DNA from: Myxococcales bacterium
Lineage (GTDB): Bacteria; Myxococcota; Bradymonadia; REDH01
Direction of reading: 5' to 3'
Length of the DNA stretch: 7,802 nucleotides
NCBI GenBank assembly: GCA_018970625.1
Contig: JAGWVZ010000156.1
Coordinates: 1 to 7,802, forward strand
Shown here piece after piece: positions 1-5,551 of this stretch (position 1 is its first letter; each line of letters starts with the position of its first letter). The position numbers and the translations under genes were made by a program. The notes beneath the pieces were generated by a model that was not told the origin of the DNA, did no database searches, and saw only the letters and a program-made list of their open reading frames with translations.

Positions 1-2
1 TG

Positions 3-110
3 GGACGGCTCGAAGGCGTTACGACGGAGTCGCTGAACGCGATGATTCATACACCTTTGATAGGAATTTCGGCCAACGACGCACCGCCGTCAGAGGATGG
101 TCGACCATGA
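3..110 (+). CDS. C-terminal tail of an upstream gene (partial, 35 codons visible)
   Basis: The frame starting at base 3 is open from the window edge to a TGA at 108-110. Its visible product ends ...NDAPPSEDGRP. The stop overlaps the ATG of the next gene as ATGA (107-110), the same junction seen twice more downstream, which is the main argument that this is a real, translationally coupled gene end. The tail has mixed polar and hydrophobic composition, becomes Pro/Asp/Glu-rich at the end, and shows no domain I recognise, so no function is assigned. Caution: 35 open codons can occur by chance, and the neighbouring frame (base 2 onward, in frame with the next gene) is also open here but has no ATG, GTG or TTG start before 107. 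Third-position base use does not separate the two frames. Confidence 0.5.
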   Translation, partial: GRLEGVTTESLNAMIHTPLIGISANDAPPSEDGRP

Positions 111-1156
111 AGGCTTGGCGCGGCTTCCTCGTATGGCTGACCTGTACATCGGTTTTCGTTGCAGCTTTTGCGCCCACAATGGCTTGGGCGTGTGCCGGAT
201 GTCGCAATCCGAACCTGCCTCAAACGCGTGCGCAGTCCGGTCCAGTTCCGGCGGGAGGCATTTCGCTGGGCGTAGCGGGGAGCGGTACTTGGCTTAACGT
301 TGCACACCCGGCAGGCTGCGCGGATGTTTTGGATTGTGACGAAACTGTCGTACAGCCCTTGCATTCCCACGATCTGTTCATCGCACCCGCCGAATTGCGA
401 TTTCTGGCAGGCTATACTTTTTCTCAGCAATTGGCGCTCGAACTGGAGTTGCCAGTGCGAATGGTTGCCACCCAGGTCGAGTACTTCCGGTTGGACTCCC
501 ACAAGCACGATGAGCCGTTCGTGCCCGAAGACGTGGGCATCCATCATCGAAACGAGACACTGTTCGGCATCGGCGATGTACAGATTCGCCTTCGGTTCTT
601 TCGCCCGGTCGGCCGCTGGTGGCTCACCGCCCGAGGTGGGTTCAGCCTACCGACCGGCAGAACGCAGCCCGACCCATTCGCCCTTGGGGACCGAGGAGAA
701 CGCCATCAACACATTCAGTTTGGAAGCGGTACTCTCGATCCGGTGGTGTCTGTTGACCTGACCCGGAGCGCAAACCGAAGCGAGTGGAGCTTCTACAGCC
801 AGTCCCAGCTTTCGTTCTACGAGAACGTCCATGGATTTCGCGCGCCCGTTCGTGGGCTCGTCGGGCTCGCTGGAGGAGTGAAAATCTCTCCCAACCTCAT
901 TCTCTCTATGGGCGTGGAAGGGGCGTTCGAAGGCCCCGAACGATGGCAAGGAGTGGTTCGCAGCGATGCTTCGCTGGGTCGCTACGAGCTGCTAACGGGG
1001 CCACAAATTTTGTGGGCGGTTGGAAGTACCACACTGACTGCGATGTCTCGCTTTCCGCTGGTCCGGCACATTGTTGCAGGCAGCGAGGAAGCAGGAACGC
1101 TCCGGTCACCGGTTGTCCTCGGCTTGGGAGCGTTTTGGACGTTCGACACGAATTGA
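107..1156 (+). CDS. Secreted outer-membrane-type protein with N-terminal CxxC and His clusters
   Basis: This 349-residue protein opens with a classic signal peptide (MKAWRG, then a hydrophobic stretch to about residue 28). Likely cleavage is after A26-W27-A28, so the mature protein would begin C29-A-G-C32. A lipoprotein at C29 is possible, but the lipobox is poor. The rest is rich in alternating hydrophobic/polar strands, Gly and aromatic residues, and ends ...WTFDTN, as expected for an outer-membrane beta-barrel. The segment with LPTG and GTLDPVVSVDL resembles the loosely defined 'transporter'/MetA-pathway outer-membrane families. Possible metal ligands cluster at C29/C32, C71/C77, H86/H88, H132/H134 and H146/H147, plus RHQH further on. 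The start is supported by an AGAGG ribosome site at 92-96 and by the signal peptide beginning exactly there. The gene lies 148 bp before the repressor and may belong to a preceding transcript. A role in metal handling is inferred from composition and neighbours. The coding call is firm; the function is not. Confidence 0.85.
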   Translation: MKAWRGFLVWLTCTSVFVAAFAPTMAWACAGCRNPNLPQTRAQSGPVPAGGISLGVAGSGTWLNVAHPAGCADVLDCDETVVQPLHSHDLFIAPAELRFLAGYTFSQQLALELELPVRMVATQVEYFRLDSHKHDEPFVPEDVGIHHRNETLFGIGDVQIRLRFFRPVGRWWLTARGGFSLPTGRTQPDPFALGDRGERHQHIQFGSGTLDPVVSVDLTRSANRSEWSFYSQSQLSFYENVHGFRAPVRGLVGLAGGVKISPNLILSMGVEGAFEGPERWQGVVRSDASLGRYELLTGPQILWAVGSTTLTAMSRFPLVRHIVAGSEEAGTLRSPVVLGLGAFWTFDTN

Positions 1157-1164
1157 CTACGCCA

Positions 1165-1182
1165 ACCTCATCGACCTCATCG
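1165..1182 (+). repeat. 9-bp perfect tandem duplication (ACCTCATCG x2)
   Basis: Two adjacent identical copies of ACCTCATCG occupy 1165-1173 and 1174-1182, just after the stop of the secreted-protein gene. They are followed by CCATGG. No hairpin with a T-run is visible near here, so there is no sign of an intrinsic terminator. The repeat may be incidental. Confidence 0.5.
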
Positions 1183-1212
1183 CCATGGACCCTCAGGATA
1201 CCGAAACTCCGA

Positions 1213-1241
1213 TTGACACTCGGACATTGCGGCACTAGCTA
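1213..1241 (+). promoter_or_regulatory. Candidate sigma70-type promoter for the repressor/efflux operon
   Basis: A perfect -35 hexamer TTGACA (1213-1218) is followed, after 17 bp, by TAGCTA (1236-1241) as a weak -10. Initiation would fall near 1247-1250. That lies ahead of the repressor gene, in the only non-coding gap large enough to hold an operon promoter. The -10 matches the consensus poorly, as is common for regulated promoters, and promoter preferences of this organism are unknown. The site overlaps the GCAC/GTGC dyads described separately. Confidence 0.5.
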
Positions 1242-1271
1242 TGTGCAATTCTGATGCTGCACACTTCGTGC
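1232..1271. promoter_or_regulatory. Candidate operator: alternating GCAC/GTGC dyads over the promoter
   Basis: Four half-sites alternate in orientation: GCAC (1232-1235), GTGC (1243-1246), GCAC (1259-1262) and GTGC (1268-1271). The two inner ones extend to a 6-bp inverted repeat, TGTGCA (1242-1247) and TGCACA (1258-1263), separated by 10 bp. The cluster covers the presumed -10 and start site, where a BlaI-family dimer would be expected to block transcription. It is not the TACA/TGTA dyad known for CopY or BlaI, so binding by the adjacent repressor is an inference. Confidence 0.4.
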
Positions 1272-1304
1272 GCCAAATCATCCTCATCCGCCCCCCGTGT
1301 TCGC

Positions 1305-1697
1305 ATGATTCGACTACCCGATCTGGCACTTGGTGAGGTGGAGCGCGCCGTACTGGAGTCGCTCTGGGCAGATGGCCCCATGAACCCGGTCAGCGTTCAT
1401 GAGCGGGTCGGCGAGCCCCGTGGCATTTCTGTCAACACGGTATCGTCGGCAATGAAGCGGCTGCACGAGAAGGGTTTGCTCAGTCGAGAGAAAGTCAGCC
1501 ACGCGTATGTCTACGCGACCACGTTGACCAAAGCGGAGCTGCAACGGCAGCTGATCGACGCGATCGGCGCGCAGTTTGATGGTGATGGTAGCACCGGAAT
1601 GCTGGCGGCATTTGTGGACGTAGCAGGCGACCGGGGTGAGGCATCTTTGCGGCGATTGGAGGCGCTTGTCGCAGAACGTCTGGCGGGGAAACCATGA
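1305..1697 (+). CDS. BlaI/MecI/CopY-family winged-helix repressor
   Basis: This 130-residue protein has the typical size and opening of the family (L7-A-L-G10-E, E13, L20-W21). A winged helix spans roughly residues 25-72. It includes the recognition-helix pattern T45-V46...M50-K51-R52-L53...K56-G57-L58 and a wing ending Y68-V-Y70. The remaining C-terminal half is the dimerisation region. Known members repress their own operon and are inactivated by an M56 peptidase or, in CopY, by metal. An Ala-Phe pair (A102-F103) lies where MecI and BlaI are cut between Asn101 and Phe102. No CopY-type CxC metal site is present. An in-frame ATG at 1254 would add 17 residues unlike the family (MLHTSCAKSSSS...), so 1305 is preferred, although neither start has a clear Shine-Dalgarno site. 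The stop overlaps the M56 gene as ATGA, giving a coupled repressor/antirepressor pair. Confidence 0.9.
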   Translation: MIRLPDLALGEVERAVLESLWADGPMNPVSVHERVGEPRGISVNTVSSAMKRLHEKGLLSREKVSHAYVYATTLTKAELQRQLIDAIGAQFDGDGSTGMLAAFVDVAGDRGEASLRRLEALVAERLAGKP

Positions 1698-2665
1698 TGG
1701 GATTTCTACAAACGGTGGTTGTGTCCAGCGCCCTGGTCGGCTCGGTGGTGTGGCTTTTTCTGCTGCTCGCCAAACCGGGTCAGCGACTGGCGTCGACCTC
1801 GCACACCCCATTTGCTCGGCAAGCGGTGGCCCGACTTTGGCTGTACGCGGTCGTCTGGGTGCCTGCACTGGTCCTGGGCGCTGCGTTCCTGCCAGGGATC
1901 TGGGCCCTCCTGATGCAACAGTTCGACCACTGCAGCGCCCACGGTGGCCCTCACGGACATCACCTGTGCGTCGTCCACCCGCCCCACGCCGCCACAGAGC
2001 CGGCCACGTGGATTGTCGCGGGTGCGCTGGTTGCAGCGTGCGTGGGGTTTGTCGCCACATTCGCTACCCGCGTGAATCGCGAATTTCGCCTCGCGCGCGC
2101 GCTGGTGTCGCTTAGTCAGCCCACCGCGTGGGGTGACGACGTTCGCTTGCTTGACGGTCCGGAACCCGTGGCGTGTACGGTCGGCGACGGACGCTCGACA
2201 ATTCTGCTCAGTCGAGGTCTGGTGGAACAGCTGACGCCGAAGCAGCTCAACATTGTGCTAGCCCACGAGCGCGCACACGTGCAACGACTCGATATTCTGA
2301 CGTCGCTCGCCGATCGCTTGGTGTGTGCCGTACTTCCCTCCGGTGTTTCTCGCGCGCTGATGGGGCAGATTGTTCTGGCACGTGAGCAGGTCTGCGACGC
2401 GGCTTCGGCGCGCGCGGTTGGCTCGCCGCTCGACGTCGCCGCTGCTATCCTGGCCGTGGCCCGTTTGGGTGTACACCGTCCATGCGCAGGTCACTGTTTC
2501 GGTGATGGAGAGCTGGAGGCTCGTATACATTACCTGCTGACGCCGCCTACCAGCTCCAACCGCTGGCTCATGACCGCTTCGGTAGTCATGCTGGCAATTG
2601 TTATGCTGGGCGCGGGTCCACTGCATGTCGCGATCGAAGCGCTGACTACCGTCATTCTTCACTAG
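1694..2665 (+). CDS. M56 (BlaR1/MecR1-type) membrane metallopeptidase, probable antirepressor with His/Cys-rich sensor loop
   Basis: This 323-residue protein has hydrophobic segments at about 7-25, 48-73, 106-123 and 293-312, matching the four-helix plan of BlaR1/MecR1. The zinc-protease signature H191-E-R-A-H195 is followed by R230-E231-Q-V-C234-D235. E231 is the expected third zinc ligand and the E-x-x-C/A-D pattern is characteristic of M56. F269-G and L274-E-x-R with LL281-282 complete the family core. It ends about 10 residues after the last helix, so the penicillin-binding sensor domain of BlaR1 is absent. In its place stands a loop between helices 2 and 3 with H79, C80, H83, H87, H89, H90, C92, H95 and H98, probably extracytoplasmic by BlaR1 topology. 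The ribosome site GGGG (1685-1688) precedes an ATGATG start. Proteolytic inactivation of the neighbouring repressor is inferred from family and synteny; metal as the signal is inferred from the loop and the downstream pump. Confidence 0.9.
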   Translation: MMGFLQTVVVSSALVGSVVWLFLLLAKPGQRLASTSHTPFARQAVARLWLYAVVWVPALVLGAAFLPGIWALLMQQFDHCSAHGGPHGHHLCVVHPPHAATEPATWIVAGALVAACVGFVATFATRVNREFRLARALVSLSQPTAWGDDVRLLDGPEPVACTVGDGRSTILLSRGLVEQLTPKQLNIVLAHERAHVQRLDILTSLADRLVCAVLPSGVSRALMGQIVLAREQVCDAASARAVGSPLDVAAAILAVARLGVHRPCAGHCFGDGELEARIHYLLTPPTSSNRWLMTASVVMLAIVMLGAGPLHVAIEALTTVILH

Positions 2666-2677
2666 GGGCGAAACCGT

Positions 2678-3919
2678 ATGAGCCGCACTCACACGCGCCT
2701 TTCTGCGCGCAAAACTCCGACCATCGCTCGCATTATTGCGTACTTTTTCCTGGTCTCCGTCCTACCCACGTCGGTCTCTGCCCAGGAACTCTCTATCGAG
2801 GAAGTAGAGGAACGCGCCCGCGCGGTGAGCGTGGTGCAAGGGATGCTCGAAACGCGGCAGGCCGCGCTGGTCGCGGACTCCGCCCTTGGTCTGCGGTTCG
2901 AACCCGCACAGCTCCAGTATGGTCATGAGCAGATATTCGGCGATGATACGGTCGGATACCTTCAGGGCAGCATTCTATACGAACAACCCTTTGACCTGGT
3001 TTCGTGGCGCGACGACGCCCGGCAGGCCACGGCCCATCGGTCTCGCGTGCTAGGCGCGCAACAGAGCTCCGATATACGGAACACCACCACACGCGCACGA
3101 TACGCGTTTTATCAAACCCTCTACGCTCAATTCCGCATTCAGGTGTTAGTGGCGTGGCAGTCGCGCCTGACGCAGGCACTCGACCGCGCCACGTCGCTGC
3201 AATCGCAGGGTGAAATTGCACCGCTCGACGTCATGCGTCTTCGACAACAGGCTGCGCTGGTGACAACCCGCCTGGCCCTGGAGCAGTCCGACCTGTCCAG
3301 TGCTGCATCGGAACTCGCAGACGTTCTGCGCCTGGATTCGCTGCCCACCGCCTCGGGGGTCCTGCGGCCCGACCAGGTAGTACACTTCGACATCGCGGAT
3401 ACGCCCGAAATTGTCGGACTCCATGCGTCCCTGCAGGCGCTCGACGCTGAACGCTCCGCTTACCGCTCTCCGTTTCTGCGGCAGTGGGTGGTCGCTGGCG
3501 GCTACCGATTTTCACAGGTCGCAAATTCGTTTGGGCAGGGCGTTCTGTTATCTCTGACAGTACCGCTGGATACCCGAAGTAATCAGCGCCTTGCATACGA
3601 ACGAATCGATGCGCTTGCTGAATTGCAAACCCGTGAGGTCGACCGTGCCCGTCAGATACAGGCGGCAGCGGTTTTGCGCGCCACTGGGCGCTATCAGCGT
3701 GCCGTCAGTGCGTTGCAGAGTCTGGCGCTAGACCGCGACACCGCACTTCTGGAAGTCGCAGACAGGGCGCGGGACGCGGGTGAAATTACGCTTACTGAAT
3801 GGCTCGATTTGCACGAGAATGAGGCGGAAATTCAGCTTGGACTACTCGCAGTCGAACATGAATGCAGACGGTCGGCCATTGAACTCGCCCATTTGAGTTT
3901 CCAGGGAGAAATCGAATGA
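2678..3919 (+). CDS. TolC-family outer-membrane efflux channel (CzcC/CusC-like)
   Basis: This 413-residue protein has a basic N-terminus, a hydrophobic stretch at about 16-34 and a likely signal-peptidase site S-V-S-A35/Q36. The mature part is mainly long amphipathic helix in two similar halves, as in TolC-type proteins that trimerise into a barrel plus periplasmic tunnel. Helical stretches with the usual family patterns include the G-E-I-A-P-L-D-V-M-R-L-R region and, near the end, G-E-I-T-L-T-E-W-L-D-L-H-E-N. Length matches CzcC-type channels (about 400-430 residues). No lipobox is evident, unlike many OprM-type relatives. The ribosome site AGGGG (2664-2668) overlaps the stop of the M56 gene, and only 12 bp separate the two. 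Its stop overlaps the adaptor start as ATGA. It should provide the outer-membrane exit of the pump encoded downstream. Confidence 0.92.
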   Translation: MSRTHTRLSARKTPTIARIIAYFFLVSVLPTSVSAQELSIEEVEERARAVSVVQGMLETRQAALVADSALGLRFEPAQLQYGHEQIFGDDTVGYLQGSILYEQPFDLVSWRDDARQATAHRSRVLGAQQSSDIRNTTTRARYAFYQTLYAQFRIQVLVAWQSRLTQALDRATSLQSQGEIAPLDVMRLRQQAALVTTRLALEQSDLSSAASELADVLRLDSLPTASGVLRPDQVVHFDIADTPEIVGLHASLQALDAERSAYRSPFLRQWVVAGGYRFSQVANSFGQGVLLSLTVPLDTRSNQRLAYERIDALAELQTREVDRARQIQAAAVLRATGRYQRAVSALQSLALDRDTALLEVADRARDAGEITLTEWLDLHENEAEIQLGLLAVEHECRRSAIELAHLSFQGEIE

Positions 3920-5541
3920 ATTTCCTGTCCATCAGGTCCAGTTTCATGATTGCCGGACTGAGTTGTTTTGGGCTCAGTTGTGCAGTAAATACGGATTCGA
4001 GTTCGGCCTCGCCCGACGACCACTCTCACGCGGGCTCTGAAGAACCCGGACACGGCGAAGGCCACAACCACGGTGACTCCGACGAGCACTCCGATGAAGC
4101 ACAAACGCTGACGTTCTGGTCGCCAGCATACATGCTCTACGTTGAGTACCCGACATTTGACCCGGGCGTTGAAGCAGAGTTACTTGTTCACCTTACGCAA
4201 CTGGATGGCTACGCGCCGGTGCCCGCGGGAACCGTCGCGGTGAGCCTGCAGGGCGCGTCGGGTCAGGAAGCTTCTTCCGACGAAGTCGCCGCTGCCCGTC
4301 CAGGCATTTTTCGACCTCGCGTGGTGCCAGCCGGCGAGGGACACGCCCAGCTGGTGGTAACCTGGCAAGACGGAGATTCCGCCGAGTCATGGACGGTGGG
4401 CGAGGTAGAAATCGGCGATCACGGACACGCCCACGGCTCCGACGAGGCTGCCACGTCGGGCGGTGCGCCCATTCCGTATCTGCTGGAACAGCAGTGGACG
4501 CGACCGTTCGCGGTCACCGAGGCGCTGATGCAGCCGATGGCGCCCGAATTGACGGTTTTCGGTCACCTTCAGGTTCCCGAGAGTTCGCGTTCGACGGTCA
4601 CCGCGTCGGCAGAAGGTCGCATCGCACCTGTCGGAGAACGACTTCCACTTCCCGGCGACACCGTGGTGGTCGGGCAGGAACTGTTTTCTCTGCAGACCGC
4701 CCTGCCCTCTGACCACGACCCGGTAGAGGTCGCGCGTCTACTCGATTCGTCGGTGATTGAGCGCGACGCCGCGCGGCAGGAACTCGACCGGGTGCAACAA
4801 CTGGTGGAGCAGGGCGTGCTTCCTGCCCGACGTCTAACCGACGCCCAAACCCGGGTCGCACAGGCCGACTCGGCCGTTTCATCGGCACGACGACGTTCAG
4901 CGAGCGTCCAGAGGGCGGGTACGCTGAGCAACGATGCACAGGGGCGCGCCATTCTGGCTCCGGTTTCTGGTCGAGTGCTGCAGGTGCTGACCTCACCAAA
5001 CGCCTGGGTACAGGAAGGCGAAGCGCTGCTACACCTGATTCAAACCGATAGCCTGTGGCTGGAGGCAATGGTTCCCGAGGTGTGGGCGTCGCAGATCGGT
5101 GAGCTTCGTGGCGTCAGCTTTCAGATTGACCACCAGGATGCCCCGGTGGCGCTGGCCGCGGATTCACTGATTTCCGTAGCCCCAGCCATTGATGAGGCCA
5201 CGCATTCATTGCCGGTGTTGTTTCGCGTTCCGCCGGACCTGTCGCACGGCCTGGTGGCGGGAATGACTGCTGTTGTACGCCTGGCGACCGGTGAAGAGCG
5301 CGACGCGTTGTCGGTGCCGACGGCCGCGCTGATTGACGACAACGGAACCGTGGTTGTGTTCGTTCAGACATCCGGCGAATCGTTCGAACGCCGCCCTGTG
5401 CAAACCGGAATGCGGAGCGGCGGGCGCATCGAGATTCTCGGCGGCGTCTCGGCAGGCGAACGTGTGGTCACCGAGGGCGCCTGGGCGGTGCGACTGGCTG
5501 GACTGGCCCCTGCATCAGCAGATCACGGTCACGCACACTGA
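3916..5541 (+). CDS. RND periplasmic adaptor (HlyD/CzcB/CusB-type) with N-terminal extension and three His clusters
   Basis: This 541-residue protein is much longer than typical CzcB/CusB adaptors (about 400). The excess is an N-terminal region of about 175 residues. The signal segment contains C17 and C22 (G-L-S-C), making a lipoprotein likely but with a non-canonical lipobox. Residues 36-58 are an Asp/Glu/His-rich stretch (six His), then comes a beta-rich domain (about 64-165), then D168-HGHAH-H173. The conserved adaptor core follows: L-L-E-Q-Q-W, a first lipoyl half (about 228-260), an alpha-helical hairpin (about 270-333) with E-x-G and coiled-coil heptads, a second lipoyl half (344-375, A-P-V-S-G-R), a beta-barrel (about 377-460) and a membrane-proximal domain. 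The protein ends D536-HGHAH-H541. It should join the RND permease to the TolC channel and may also capture or hand over metal. The ribosome site AGGGAG (3903-3908) and ATGA overlap fix the start. Confidence 0.92.
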   Translation: MNFLSIRSSFMIAGLSCFGLSCAVNTDSSSASPDDHSHAGSEEPGHGEGHNHGDSDEHSDEAQTLTFWSPAYMLYVEYPTFDPGVEAELLVHLTQLDGYAPVPAGTVAVSLQGASGQEASSDEVAAARPGIFRPRVVPAGEGHAQLVVTWQDGDSAESWTVGEVEIGDHGHAHGSDEAATSGGAPIPYLLEQQWTRPFAVTEALMQPMAPELTVFGHLQVPESSRSTVTASAEGRIAPVGERLPLPGDTVVVGQELFSLQTALPSDHDPVEVARLLDSSVIERDAARQELDRVQQLVEQGVLPARRLTDAQTRVAQADSAVSSARRRSASVQRAGTLSNDAQGRAILAPVSGRVLQVLTSPNAWVQEGEALLHLIQTDSLWLEAMVPEVWASQIGELRGVSFQIDHQDAPVALAADSLISVAPAIDEATHSLPVLFRVPPDLSHGLVAGMTAVVRLATGEERDALSVPTAALIDDNGTVVVFVQTSGESFERRPVQTGMRSGGRIEILGGVSAGERVVTEGAWAVRLAGLAPASADHGHAH

Positions 5542-5551
5542 GGTCAGAGTC

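Noticed and set aside
47..547. Minus-strand ORF (166 codons) opposite the secreted-protein gene
   Set aside because: The plus-strand frame has a signal peptide, ribosome site and barrel-like patterning. The minus frame has no such support.
1185..1238. 17-codon ORF in the intergenic spacer (ATG in CCATGG to TAG)
   Set aside because: It has no ribosome site, overlaps the candidate promoter, and its short sequence could arise by chance.
1157..1304. Intrinsic terminator after the secreted-protein gene
   Set aside because: No GC-rich hairpin followed by a T-run is present. The visible dyads lie over the promoter and have short arms.
1314..2060. Long minus-strand ORF (248 codons)
   Set aside because: It is antisense to the repressor and M56 genes, both of which have clear family motifs. 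Its translation is Arg/Pro-rich low-complexity sequence typical of antisense frames in GC-rich DNA.
1305..2665. Beta-lactam resistance regulator (blaI-blaR1)
   Set aside because: The M56 protein ends shortly after its last helix with no penicillin-binding sensor domain. No beta-lactamase or PBP gene is present, and the following genes form a metal-type RND pump.
4598..5068. Minus-strand ORF (156 codons) inside the adaptor gene
   Set aside because: It is a shadow of the adaptor reading frame, Arg/Pro/Ala-rich with no recognisable motif.
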